Below, in pieces: positions 16,908 to 24,852 of a DNA stretch of 64,000 nt. The stretch lies in assembly GCF_002159915.1 (NCBI RefSeq), contig NZ_NFJP01000008.1, positions 62,001-126,000 of the forward strand, read 5' to 3'. Under the pieces are notes generated by a model. That model made no database searches, was not told the origin of the DNA, and saw only the letters and a list, made by a program, of their open reading frames with translations. The first letter of the stretch is position 1. Every line of letters begins with the position of its first letter. A program made the translations under genes and the position numbers. Source of the stretch: Gordonibacter sp. An230 (GTDB lineage Bacteria > Actinomycetota > Coriobacteriia > Coriobacteriales > Eggerthellaceae).

Positions 16908-17891
16908 ATGTCGTGGAGCAAGGTTCATTCCGATCCCGATGTGTACGAGGTGAGGGTGCCCTTCCAAAACGTGTCCACGAGCGCGACGAACTGCTTCGTC
17001 GTGATGGACGGCGGCGAGGCCCTTGTGGTGGACACGGGCGCTCCCACCGAAGAGGGCGCGGCTGTGCTCGACGCGGCGCTCGACGAGATCGGGGTCGAGC
17101 GTTCGCGGGCGACGTTCTTCCTCACGCACCTGCACTTGGACCACGCAGGGCTTGTGGACCGCGTGGCGCCCGAGGGCGCGACGGTTCTCGTGGGCTCGGC
17201 CGATTTCGACGCGATGCGGGCCTCGGGCGCGTCAGCCTACGAGCGGATGCGCCGTCTGCTCGCATCGGAGGGGGTGTCCCTGTCCGATGCGTCTGGGTAC
17301 GCGCGCCATTCGGTCGAGATGCCGCTGTTCGATCCTGCGCGCGTGGACGTGCGTTTCGCGGTCGAGGGGGACGAGGTGCCCGTCGGGGGGCGGCGCTTGC
17401 GAGTGGTGGAGGTGCCGGGCCACACGCCTGGCAGCCTTGCTTTGTTCGATCCTGCCTCGCGTATTTTGTTCGGCGGCGATCATGTGCTGTTCGTCATCTC
17501 GCCGGGTATCGCCCTGTTCCCCGACGGCCGCGACGGCCTTCAGGCTTACCTCGACAGCTTGGAGAAGGTGCGCTCTCTCGGTTGCTCGCGCCTGTTCGTG
17601 GCCCATGGGGACGAGCGCGCCGATTTCGAGGCGCGCATCGACTGGTTGCGCGCTCACCATCTGGGACGTCTTGAGGAGGCGCAGGGCATCGTGCGGTCCT
17701 GCCCGGGCTTGTCCGGCGAGGAGGTCGTCCGTTCCATCAAATGGAACGTGCCCTTCGAGCGATGGGAGGACATCTCCTTCATGCAGCGATGGTGCATCGT
17801 CATGGAGGGACTCGTCTTTTTGAACCACCTCGTTGACCGGGGCCTCGTCCGCAGGGACGAGGACGAGGCGGGCGTGCGCCGGTACTTCTGA
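16908..17891 (+). CDS. Metallo-beta-lactamase-fold hydrolase
   Basis: A 327-residue MBL-fold hydrolase. The metal-binding motif H74-x-H76-x-D78-H79 (THLHLDHAG) is intact, GHTPGS supplies another histidine and GGDHV a later aspartate. The C-terminal 90 residues (RSIKWNVPFERWEDISF and after) look like the helical extension of glyoxalase-II/LACTB2-like enzymes. The substrate is unknown; a thioester, phosphoester or RNA are all possible. It starts 6 bp after ftsY and probably shares its transcript. It ends against a - strand cassette. Confidence 0.88.
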   Translation: MSWSKVHSDPDVYEVRVPFQNVSTSATNCFVVMDGGEALVVDTGAPTEEGAAVLDAALDEIGVERSRATFFLTHLHLDHAGLVDRVAPEGATVLVGSADFDAMRASGASAYERMRRLLASEGVSLSDASGYARHSVEMPLFDPARVDVRFAVEGDEVPVGGRRLRVVEVPGHTPGSLALFDPASRILFGGDHVLFVISPGIALFPDGRDGLQAYLDSLEKVRSLGCSRLFVAHGDERADFEARIDWLRAHHLGRLEEAQGIVRSCPGLSGEEVVRSIKWNVPFERWEDISFMQRWCIVMEGLVFLNHLVDRGLVRRDEDEAGVRRYF

Positions 17892-17896
17892 GGATC

Positions 17897-17918
17897 GGCG
17901 GGTCCTTACCGACCCGCC
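17897..17918. terminator. Hairpin between convergent genes
   Basis: GGCGGGTC (17897-17904) and GACCCGCC (17911-17918) form a perfect 8-bp stem around six bases. It covers the end of the PIN-domain gene (its stop is 17906-17908) and lies just after the MBL-fold gene. No T-run follows, so shared termination is only likely. Confidence 0.5.
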
Positions 17919-18457
17919 AACGGGTCGACGGGCTTGGCGAGGAACTCCGTGAAGCTGCGCGCGCCGATGCAACGTCCCTTTGCCAGCATGTCGGCCCAGA
18001 TCGCGTTCGCCTCAGCTTCCGATACGAGTCCGTTCTCGTATGCTTCCACGAGGATGCTGCCCGTCGTCTTGTACTTCAATCCGAAGGCGCGGATGTAGGC
18101 GGCGGTGTCGCGGAAGTTGTTGCTGGCCACGATGCCCCCATGGGCGATGGCGAACGCCATGGCCGCCGCCTCGCCGCGGCCGATCACCTTGAATCCCGGC
18201 TTCGGACGGCTCGTCATCTCACGGTACAGGGGGAGAGCCGGCGAGGCGAGGTCGATGTCGCAGACCTCCACGGCGGCGTCTGCGGCCAGCGACGCCACGC
18301 GCTCCTCGAATGCGGGCGCGCAGACGCGCGAGAGCTCGTCGAGCACCGATTGGGGGATGACGACGCGCCCGGGGTAGAGCTGCGTGACGATGCTTTCCCG
18401 ACCGGTCCAGAGGAAGGCCGAGAGGCAATCCGTGTCGAAGAACAGCGGATCAGTCAA
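17906..18457 (-). CDS. PIN-domain-like protein, probable toxin ribonuclease
   Basis: A 183-residue PIN-domain-like protein. Acidic residues fit the PIN active site: D8 and D10 in LFFDTDCLS, a Glu in VLDELSRV, a Glu in GRGEAAAMAFAI and a late NNFRD motif. PIN toxins are metal-dependent ribonucleases that cleave tRNA, rRNA or mRNA. Its start overlaps the end of the ImmA-like gene by 8 bp, placing it last in a three-gene operon behind an XRE regulator. I infer a toxin or effector role. An antiphage function is possible. Confidence 0.78.
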   Translation of the reverse strand: MTDPLFFDTDCLSAFLWTGRESIVTQLYPGRVVIPQSVLDELSRVCAPAFEERVASLAADAAVEVCDIDLASPALPLYREMTSRPKPGFKVIGRGEAAAMAFAIAHGGIVASNNFRDTAAYIRAFGLKYKTTGSILVEAYENGLVSEAEANAIWADMLAKGRCIGARSFTEFLAKPVDPLAGR

Positions 18458-19214
18458 CGAGCTCGCCGTCCTCGAAGGTCTCGATGAGGATGTCGTCGCG
18501 GAACCCGTCCGCTAGCAGTTCCTCTGCCTTGCCTTGCGACAGAGCGCCCTGGCCGAAGAGATCCGCGATGCGGTCGACGTAGTCGCCGTCGGCCATACGC
18601 GTCTTGCTCCCGCGCAGCGGCTCGTACAAGGCCGTCGGGTAGCCGAGCTTGCGGGCGCCCGCCTTCACGTTGCGGCCGAGCGCTTCCTTCTGCGCGGCGT
18701 TCACAACCCCTTCGTCCTGCAGACGCACGAGCAGGGCTAGGCGCGAGATGCCGAACCTCTGCTCGATGGCCACCACGGACGCGAGCAGTCGTTCGTCGTC
18801 GGCCGCCTCGCCTTCCGTGAGCCCGTGCGTTCGCAGCTCGTTTCGGAGGGCGTGGTAAGGGAGCAGGAAGTGCGAGGCGAACGCATCCGCCGCCCACTCG
18901 GTTTCGTCGTAGCGCTTCGTGCTCTTCGGGCAGATGGTCGTTGAGGACGCATCGTCGTAGAACAGGTGGTACAGCTCGTGGGCGACGGTGAAGCGCTGCC
19001 GCCCGAGCGTCTGCGCCGAGTTGTACGCTATGAGCGAGAAATCGTCGTGCTTGACGCACATGCCGCTTATGGAGTCGCCCAGCGGGTAGGCAACCGTAGT
19101 GAGCCGTGGGACATCGCGGACGCAGGCGAGCACGTCGACAGGGGAGAGATTGTCCTTGCCGAAATCGGCGCGCAGCTCCTCGGCCAGGCGCGCCGCCTCG
19201 TCCCTACGCTTCAT
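18450..19214 (-). CDS. ImmA/IrrE-family metallopeptidase
   Basis: A 254-residue protein of the ImmA/IrrE (COG2856) family. The zinc motif HELYH is at residues 79-83, and a downstream EWAADAFASHFLLP helix near 105-118 supplies the usual third ligand region. Relatives cleave XRE-type repressors; ImmA of ICEBs1 and IrrE of Deinococcus are the known cases. It overlaps the upstream XRE gene by 11 bp and the downstream PIN gene by 8 bp, so all three are translationally coupled. The likely role is to degrade the XRE protein under stress and release the operon. Confidence 0.88.
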   Translation of the reverse strand: MKRRDEAARLAEELRADFGKDNLSPVDVLACVRDVPRLTTVAYPLGDSISGMCVKHDDFSLIAYNSAQTLGRQRFTVAHELYHLFYDDASSTTICPKSTKRYDETEWAADAFASHFLLPYHALRNELRTHGLTEGEAADDERLLASVVAIEQRFGISRLALLVRLQDEGVVNAAQKEALGRNVKAGARKLGYPTALYEPLRGSKTRMADGDYVDRIADLFGQGALSQGKAEELLADGFRDDILIETFEDGELVD

Positions 19215-19560
19215 GGCCCGTCGCCTTCTCGAGCGCGGCCAGATCCTCGAGGTTGCGCACGATGCGCCCGATGGCGGCGAGGGCCTGGAGATCGTCGACG
19301 CCGAACCCGTCCGCGCGGAACGCCACCGCCTTTGCTTCCGACGTCTGGGGGCCGTCGTCGAGCAGGTCGTCGAGCGTGCAGAAGAACAGGTCGCAGAGCC
19401 GCTCGAGCGAGGCTACCCCGAGGGAGCGTTGACCGGCCTCCACCTTGCTCACAAGCGTCTGATCGATCCCAAGGTACTGTGCCACGTGCTCCTGCGTGAG
19501 CCCGCCGCGCTTGCGCAGACGCTTGACGTTCGCCCCAACGGTCGCGTTGATGTTCGCCAT
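19204..19560 (-). CDS. XRE-family helix-turn-helix regulator
   Basis: A 118-residue DNA-binding protein. Residues ~8-60 form a standard XRE helix-turn-helix (KRLRKRGGLTQEHVAQYLGI, then DQTLVSKVEAGQRSL). The C-terminal ~55 residues probably mediate dimerisation or contact ImmA. The ATG at 19560-19558 follows AAAGGAGG, so the 11 extra codons upstream are rejected. An imperfect 23-bp palindrome lies ~20 bp upstream and is the probable operator. It heads the XRE/ImmA/PIN cassette and would act as antitoxin or repressor. Confidence 0.88.
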   Translation of the reverse strand: MANINATVGANVKRLRKRGGLTQEHVAQYLGIDQTLVSKVEAGQRSLGVASLERLCDLFFCTLDDLLDDGPQTSEAKAVAFRADGFGVDDLQALAAIGRIVRNLEDLAALEKATGHEA

Positions 19561-19579
19561 ACGGCCGCCTCCTTTCCCT

Positions 19580-19602
19580 TGACAGGATACCATGTCTTGT
19601 CA
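19580..19602 (-). promoter_or_regulatory. Probable operator of the XRE/ImmA/PIN operon
   Basis: TGACAGGATA-N3-TGTCTTGTCA at 19580-19602 is an imperfect palindrome (TGACA at both ends, most inner positions symmetric), placed between the XRE start and its upstream region. Position and symmetry fit autorepression by the XRE protein. Confidence 0.6.
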
Positions 19603-19740
19603 TATTTGGGGCAAGAATAGTTTCAGGAAATATGACGGATCGTTGGCGACGAGGCGGGCGGAGATGCGGGAGTCTGATCTCTGGAGGCATCCTCCCAGCC
19701 GTTGAAAAGGTGAAGTTCATCTCCGGCGGAGGTCGTCGGG

Positions 19741-19746
19741 TATAAT
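19741..19746 (+). promoter_or_regulatory. -10 element for ffh
   Basis: A perfect TATAAT lies 45 bases before the ffh start. The best -35 candidate, TTCATC at 19716-19721, is weak and 19 bases away. Confidence 0.55.
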
Positions 19747-19790
19747 CTTGCCCTAACGAACGACATGACCGACGACGGGAGCGCACCTTC

Positions 19791-21209
19791 ATGCTCGAGA
19801 ACCTCTCCGAACGCCTTCAAGGCATATTCAGCGGCCTGCGCGGCAAGGGCCGCCTGACCGAGGACGACATCAACGGCGCGATGCGCGAGATCCGCATGGC
19901 GCTTTTGGAAGCTGACGTGAACTTCAAGGTGGTGAAAGGTTTCATCGCCCGCACGAAGGAGCGCTGTCTGGGCGCGGAGGTGCTCGACTCGCTCACGCCG
20001 GCGCAGAACGTCATCAAGATCGTGCTCGACGAGCTCACCGAGCTTCTCGGCCGCACGGACAGCAAGCTGGTTCTCTCCAGCCGCATCCCCAACGTCATCA
20101 TGCTCGTGGGCCTGCAGGGCTCCGGCAAGACGACCGCGGCCGCGAAGCTGGCCTGGCGCCTCAAGCAGGAAGGCCATTCGCCCCTGCTCGTGGCGTGCGA
20201 CGTGTACCGCCCCGCCGCCGCCGATCAGCTGCAGACGCTTGGCGGCGAGATCGGTGTGCGCGTGTACCGCGGAGACGGGCGGGATCCGGTGGAGATCGCG
20301 CGAGAAGGCGTTCAGGACGCCATCGACAACCTGCGGGACGTGGTGATCGTCGACACGGCGGGCCGCCTGCATGTGGACGAGGCGATGATGGACGAGGCCG
20401 AGGCCATCAAAGCGGCCGTAAAGCCCGATCAGATCCTCATGGTGGTCGATGCGATGACTGGCCAGGACGTGGTGAACGTTGCTGCGGCCTTCGCTGAGCG
20501 CGTGGACTTCGACGGCGTGATCATGTCGAAGATGGACGGCGATGCTCGGGGAGGCGGTGCGCTTTCCATCAGGGAGGTCACGGGCAAGCCCATCAAGTTC
20601 GTCTCGTCAGGCGAAAAGCCCGATTCGCTCGAGGAGTTCCACCCCGACCGCATGGCGAAACGCATCCTCGGCATGGGCGACGTGGTCAGCCTCATCGAGA
20701 GCGCCGTCAAGGTGCAGCAGGAGGAGATCGAGCAGGAGCAGGCAGAGCGCATGATGCGCGCGAACCTGAATCTGAACGATTTCATCGAGATGAACCGTCA
20801 GATCCGCAAAATGGGCGGCATCGCGAAGCTCGTCTCTGCGCTGCCGGGCGGCGACAAGGCCATGGCGGCAGGCCAGGTGGATGAAGGCGCGCTCGACCAT
20901 ATGGAGGTCATCATCAACTCTATGACCAAGGCTGAACGCGAGAAGCCCGATCTGTTGAACGGATCTCGACGCGCCCGCATCGCGGCCGGCGCCGGCGTGA
21001 CCGTCTCGGATGTGAACCAACTGATCAGGAAGTTCAACGAAGCCAAGAAGATGATGAAGAAGATGATGCCCGCCGTGGAGGACATGCAGGGCGGCAAGAA
21101 GGGCAGAAAGGGCAAGAAGGGTCGACGGCGCCGCATGGGTTTGCCCGGCATGGGAGGCATGAGCATGGCCGACTTGAAAAAGCTCCAGGACATGATGGAG
21201 GACAAATAA
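19791..21209 (+). CDS. ffh: Signal recognition particle protein Ffh
   Basis: Ffh is the SRP54 GTPase that binds signal sequences and 4.5S RNA for co-translational targeting. At 472 residues it is full length. The N domain covers ~1-90. Walker A GLQGSGKTT is near 107-115, DTAGR near 187, and a methionine-rich M domain spans ~300-450, ending in a basic GKKGRKGKKGRRRR stretch and a Met/Gly tail. The last four codons and stop (21200-21209) coincide with the outer end of the inverted repeat flanking the downstream transposase gene. In related genomes ffh is usually followed by rpsP; here 6.9 kb intervenes. Confidence 0.97.
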   Translation: MLENLSERLQGIFSGLRGKGRLTEDDINGAMREIRMALLEADVNFKVVKGFIARTKERCLGAEVLDSLTPAQNVIKIVLDELTELLGRTDSKLVLSSRIPNVIMLVGLQGSGKTTAAAKLAWRLKQEGHSPLLVACDVYRPAAADQLQTLGGEIGVRVYRGDGRDPVEIAREGVQDAIDNLRDVVIVDTAGRLHVDEAMMDEAEAIKAAVKPDQILMVVDAMTGQDVVNVAAAFAERVDFDGVIMSKMDGDARGGGALSIREVTGKPIKFVSSGEKPDSLEEFHPDRMAKRILGMGDVVSLIESAVKVQQEEIEQEQAERMMRANLNLNDFIEMNRQIRKMGGIAKLVSALPGGDKAMAAGQVDEGALDHMEVIINSMTKAEREKPDLLNGSRRARIAAGAGVTVSDVNQLIRKFNEAKKMMKKMMPAVEDMQGGKKGRKGKKGRRRRMGLPGMGGMSMADLKKLQDMMEDK

Positions 21210-21234
21210 GGGACGGTTCCTTTTTGTCATCTTG
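21200..21234 (+). repeat. Left inverted repeat of the RAYT unit
   Basis: The repeat starts GGACAAATAAGGGACGGTTC and continues C-TTTTTGTC-ATCTTG. The first 20 bases match the right copy exactly in reverse complement, and 28 of the first 29 match. It includes the ffh stop codon, so it may also help terminate ffh transcription. Confidence 0.85.
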
Positions 21235-21276
21235 CTGCCCCCGTCAGAGCAGGAGAATGGCCATGAGGAGGCGAAC

Positions 21277-22050
21277 GTGCCTAGGGCTGCGAGGAAGAAA
21301 AGCGCGAGCGGCATTTACCACGTGCTTGCAAGAGGGATCAACCAGCAGCGAATTTTCGAAGACGACGCTGATTTTGCCCTTTACTTGAAGATACTTGCGC
21401 GCGTGAAGCGGGAAAGCCCATTCGTTTTGTATGCCTATTGCCTGATGAGCAATCATGTTCATCTCCTTCTCGGCGAGCAAGACGTCTCTCTGTCGCGGGT
21501 CATCCAGCGCATAGGGGTCTCGTATGCGTATCGATTCAATCAGAGGCACGATCGAAGCGGGCATCTCTTTCAGGATCGTTTCAAAAGCGAGCCAGTAGAG
21601 GATGATGGATATTTCATAACCGTCTTGCGCTACATTCATGACAATCCTGTCAAAGCGGGGCTATGCTCCAGCGCCGAGCAGTACAAATGGAGCAGTTGCG
21701 GGCGGTTAGGCTGCGCGGACAGTCTCGTGGACGAATCGAATTTGTTCGATATCGTGCCGCGTGAGGAGATCGCGGAGGCTGAGCATGCGGGAAAGGAGCG
21801 CCTCGAGCCTTTTCCTGCGACGCGGAAGGGACGTAAGCCGCGTCTGAGCGATGAAGAGGCGATGGAGGTTCTGAAGGAGGCGAGCGGGGTTTCCTCGTCC
21901 GGTGCGTTCCAGAGGCTGCCGAAAGAGGAGCAGCGCAGAGCTGTCTGCGGGCTTCTCGAACAGGGCTCGTCCATTCGGCAAGTCGCTCGAATAACCGGCT
22001 TGGGCAAAGGAGTTGTCGAAGCATGGCGCAAGCAGCTTCTCCGGTTGTGA
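21277..22050 (+). CDS. REP-associated tyrosine transposase (RAYT, IS200-like)
   Basis: A 257-residue Y1 transposase of the HUH family. The metal-binding HVH motif is at 60-62 (NHVHLLLGE) and the likely nucleophile is Y119 in YIHDNP. The N-terminus PRAARKKSASGIYHVLARG is typical of RAYTs. The C-terminal ~80 residues include a predicted helix-turn-helix (SIRQVARITGLGKGVVEAW). I prefer GTG 21277, with GAGGAG upstream, over TTG 21232. These proteins mobilise or maintain REP-like palindromes, which fits the flanking repeats. Lower GC than its neighbours points to transfer. No frameshift is seen, so it may be active. Confidence 0.9.
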   Translation: MPRAARKKSASGIYHVLARGINQQRIFEDDADFALYLKILARVKRESPFVLYAYCLMSNHVHLLLGEQDVSLSRVIQRIGVSYAYRFNQRHDRSGHLFQDRFKSEPVEDDGYFITVLRYIHDNPVKAGLCSSAEQYKWSSCGRLGCADSLVDESNLFDIVPREEIAEAEHAGKERLEPFPATRKGRKPRLSDEEAMEVLKEASGVSSSGAFQRLPKEEQRRAVCGLLEQGSSIRQVARITGLGKGVVEAWRKQLLRL

Positions 22051-22060
22051 TGCTGTTTCG

Positions 22061-22102
22061 CAAGACAAAAAAGAACCGTCCCTTATTTGTCCTTATTTGT
22101 CC
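22061..22102 (-). repeat. Right inverted repeat with an extra 10-bp direct repeat
   Basis: 22061-22092 is the reverse complement of the left repeat with one mismatch and a 3-base deletion. TTATTTGTCC then occurs twice in tandem (22083-22092 and 22093-22102). The extra copy may mark a former insertion junction. Confidence 0.85.
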
Positions 22103-22126
22103 GACCGGGAAGGGGAAGGGAGTGCG

Positions 22127-22828
22127 ATGCCGAGCATACTCATAGTCGACGACGATGCGGACCTGTCCGCCATCGTGGCACGCTACCTGGAGAGCGAGGG
22201 GTTCGCGGTCGAGCGCGCGGCGAGCGCGGAGGAGGCTTACGACGTCCTTGCCGCTCGTGCGTTCGACCTGGTGCTGCTCGACATCAACCTGCCGGGCGAC
22301 GACGGGTTCGCGGCGTGCGCGGCGCTGCGGCGCGCAAGCGACGTGCCCATCGTGTTCGCCTCGGCGCGCACGAGCGAGACCGACCGCATCGTCGGGCTCG
22401 ACACGGGCGGGGACGACTACCTGCCGAAGCCCTACTCGTTGCGCGAGCTCTTGGCCCACGTGAACGCGCTGCTCAGGCGGTCATGTGGGCGAGCGGGCGG
22501 GGGAGCGGCGGGCGCTGCGCTTTCGGCCGGGCCCTTCGTCCTCGACGAGGGGGCGGGCGCGGTGCTGAAGGACGGCGAGTCCGTTGCGCTCTCGCCCAAG
22601 GAGTTCGCGCTCGTGCGGTTCCTCATGGCGCACGAGGGCGAGGCCGTGTCGAAGGAGCGCCTGCTGGCCGAGGTGTGGGGCGCGTTCTCGGAGGTGGAGC
22701 CGCAGACGGTCTCGGTGCACATGAGCTGGCTGCGGGCGAAGCTCGAGGACGATCCGGCGCATCCCGCCTATTTCAAGACCGTGCGCGGGCGGGGCTACCG
22801 CTTCGACGCCGAGGGCGGCGCGTCGTGA
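22127..22828 (+). CDS. OmpR-family response regulator
   Basis: A 233-residue two-domain regulator. The receiver domain has the acidic pocket D8-D10, phospho-acceptor D52 (VLLDINLPG) and conserved K101 (LPKPYS). A C-terminal winged helix covers ~135-230, with SVHMSWLRAKLEDD and the final TVRGRGYRF typical of OmpR/PhoB proteins. The ATG at 22127 follows GAAGGGAG. Its stop overlaps the kinase start. It probably controls the ABC transporter genes just downstream, where two CCTTAA repeats stand one turn apart. Confidence 0.93.
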   Translation: MPSILIVDDDADLSAIVARYLESEGFAVERAASAEEAYDVLAARAFDLVLLDINLPGDDGFAACAALRRASDVPIVFASARTSETDRIVGLDTGGDDYLPKPYSLRELLAHVNALLRRSCGRAGGGAAGAALSAGPFVLDEGAGAVLKDGESVALSPKEFALVRFLMAHEGEAVSKERLLAEVWGAFSEVEPQTVSVHMSWLRAKLEDDPAHPAYFKTVRGRGYRFDAEGGAS

Positions 22829-24003
22829 CGGCGGCCTCCCGCGAGGGCGCGCGCATCGCGCGACGGCTCGTCGGCATCGCCGTCGCTGCGACGCTCGTCC
22901 TCGTCCTGGCGGCGCTCGCGGCCACGGCCCTGCTCGCGGGCGACGGGCCGGCCGCCGAGATGCGGGCGCAGACCGTGGAGCTGAACGCGGCCCGCGCCGA
23001 GCTGCCCGAAGGCGCGGACGCGGAGGCCGCCGACGCCGCGCTCTCTCGCGCGCAGGAGGCGCTGCGCACGGCTACCGACGTGAGGGGCGGCCTCCCCATC
23101 GCTCTGGTCTGGGCGCTCGCCGCGCTCGGGGCGGCGGTCGTGTGGGGCGTCGTCGTCTACCTTCACGTCAGCGTCGTGCGTCCGTTCATGCGGTTGGAGG
23201 CGTTCGCGCAGGACGTGGCGGCGGGCAACCTCGACGCTCCGCTCGCCTACGAGCGCAGCAACCCGTTCGGACGCTTCACCTGGGCGTTCGACAACATGCG
23301 CGCCGAGATCAAGCGTGCCCGCGCCGCCGAGGCCGAGGCCGTGGAGCAGGGCAAGACGGCGATGGCGGCGCTCTCGCACGATATCAAGACGCCCATCGCG
23401 TCCATCCGCGCCTACTCAGAGGCGCTCGAGCTGGGCCTCGCGCGCGACGACGAGGAGCGCGAGGGCTACGCGCGCACGATCGCGCGCAAGTGCGACGAGG
23501 TCACCTCGCTCACCGACGACCTGTTCCTCCACGCGCTCGCCGACCTCGACCGCATCCAAGTGCGCTGCGAGGACGCGCCCATCGCCCGCACCGTGCGCCA
23601 GGCGGTCGCGGATTTCGGCGTGACGGGCAACGTGGCGCTCGGCCGGGTCGACGAGGCGCGGGTGTCCCACGATCCGAAGCGCCTCGAGCAGGCGCTGGAG
23701 AACCTGCTGGCGAACGCCGCCAAGTACGCGCCCGGCGCAGGCGTGGAGGTGGAGGGCGTCTTCGACACCGCCGCGCGCGCCTACTGCGTGCGCGTGCGAG
23801 ACCACGGTCCCGGCATCCCGCCGGAGGACCTGCCTTTCGTCGCCGACCGCTTCTACCGCGGCTCCAACGCGCACGACGCCCCTGGAGCGGGCCTCGGCCT
23901 GTTCATCGTGCGCCACCTGGTAGGGCAGATGGGCGGCAGCTTAAGCCTCGAGGACGCAGAGCCGGGTCTGCGCGTTCGGGTCGAATTCCCCCTCGAACCT
24001 TAA
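22825..24003 (+). CDS. Sensor histidine kinase
   Basis: A 392-residue membrane sensor kinase. Two membrane helices (about 14-38 and 92-114) enclose a short ~53-residue extracytoplasmic segment, followed by a HAMP-like region. The phospho-acceptor is H185 (ALSHDIKTP). The N box LENLLANAAKYA and G boxes GPGIP and GAGLGLFIVRHL are intact. It starts at GTG 22825, overlapping the response regulator stop by four bases. The small sensor loop and the linked FtsX-type transporter resemble peptide- or antibiotic-responsive modules, but the signal is not known. Confidence 0.92.
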   Translation: MTAASREGARIARRLVGIAVAATLVLVLAALAATALLAGDGPAAEMRAQTVELNAARAELPEGADAEAADAALSRAQEALRTATDVRGGLPIALVWALAALGAAVVWGVVVYLHVSVVRPFMRLEAFAQDVAAGNLDAPLAYERSNPFGRFTWAFDNMRAEIKRARAAEAEAVEQGKTAMAALSHDIKTPIASIRAYSEALELGLARDDEEREGYARTIARKCDEVTSLTDDLFLHALADLDRIQVRCEDAPIARTVRQAVADFGVTGNVALGRVDEARVSHDPKRLEQALENLLANAAKYAPGAGVEVEGVFDTAARAYCVRVRDHGPGIPPEDLPFVADRFYRGSNAHDAPGAGLGLFIVRHLVGQMGGSLSLEDAEPGLRVRVEFPLEP

Positions 24004-24014
24004 AGACTCCTTAA
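23998..24014 (+). promoter_or_regulatory. CCTTAA direct repeat, probable response regulator site
   Basis: CCTTAA occurs at 23998-24003 and 24009-24014, 11 bp apart and so on the same face of DNA. The first copy overlaps the kinase stop. A weak -10, TACGAT, follows at 24027-24032. Tandem repeats one turn apart are the usual OmpR-family binding layout. Confidence 0.6.
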
Positions 24015-24066
24015 TGTTGGCACGGCTACGATGCCTTCCAGAGACCAAGCGAGACGAGAGGGCATC

Positions 24067-24840
24067 ATGAAAGAACCCATCATCCAAACCGAGCGGCTGT
24101 GCAAGAGCTACGCGGCCGACGGAGTGCAATCCCACGTGCTGAGCAACGTCGACCTGACGCTCTACGAAGGCGATTTCACCGCCATCATGGGACCGTCGGG
24201 CTCGGGCAAGTCGACGCTGCTCTACTGCCTGTCGGGCATGGACGCCCCCACGGCGGGCGACGTGCTCTACCGGGGCAAGAGCATCACGAGCCTGCGCGAG
24301 CAGGACATGGCCGAGCTGCGCGCGCAGTATTTCGGCTTCGTGTTCCAGCAGGCGCATCTCGTGTCGAACCTCACGCTGTTCGAGAACGTGGCCGTGCCCG
24401 GCTACCTGAAGGACGGCCGCGCGCCAGCCGACACGCGGGCGGCCGCGAGCGCACTCATCGAGCGCATGGGCCTCGCGGAGGACGCCCACCACCTTCCCAG
24501 CCAGGCATCCGGCGGCCAGCAGCAGCGCTGCGCCGTGGCGCGCAGCGTGGTGAACGGCCCCGACATCGTGTTCGCCGACGAGCCCACCGGTGCCCTCAAC
24601 CGCGCGAACACGCCCGAGGTGCTCTCGCTGCTTTGCGAGCTGAACGGCAGCGGCCAGTCCATCTGCATGGTCACCCACGACGTGCTATGCGCTCTGCGCG
24701 CGAACCGCGTGCTGTACCTGGAGGACGGCTCGATCAAGGGCGAGCTCGACCTGCCCGCCTTCCGCACGCAAGGCGACGCCGCCTACCTCAAGGCCCGCGA
24801 CGCCCAGGTGAATGCCTGGCTGTCGTCGCTGGCCTGGTAG
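24067..24840 (+). CDS. ABC transporter ATP-binding protein, MacB/LolD-like
   Basis: A 257-residue ATPase subunit. Walker A GPSGSGKST is near 42-50 and Walker B IVFADEPTGAL near 166-176. The signature reads ASGGQQQR in place of LSGGQ, still compatible with activity. The D-loop region reads ALNRANT instead of the common ALD. The ATG at 24067 is chosen over an upstream in-frame ATG at 24031 because the conserved N-terminus begins here. The permease gene follows after the stop. With the two-component genes upstream it forms a regulated export or resistance module. Confidence 0.92.
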   Translation: MKEPIIQTERLCKSYAADGVQSHVLSNVDLTLYEGDFTAIMGPSGSGKSTLLYCLSGMDAPTAGDVLYRGKSITSLREQDMAELRAQYFGFVFQQAHLVSNLTLFENVAVPGYLKDGRAPADTRAAASALIERMGLAEDAHHLPSQASGGQQQRCAVARSVVNGPDIVFADEPTGALNRANTPEVLSLLCELNGSGQSICMVTHDVLCALRANRVLYLEDGSIKGELDLPAFRTQGDAAYLKARDAQVNAWLSSLAW

Positions 24841-24852
24841 GGGGTGGACGTC

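Larger units (their letters stand above)
21200..22102 (+). mobile_element. RAYT-type insertion bounded by inverted repeats
   Basis: A ~0.9-kb unit holds one HUH transposase gene between near-perfect terminal inverted repeats. The base composition is visibly less GC-rich than its surroundings. Its left end covers the final codons of ffh and its right end lies 25 bp before the response regulator gene. I see no target-site duplication of the DDE type, as expected for the HUH mechanism. Confidence 0.75.
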
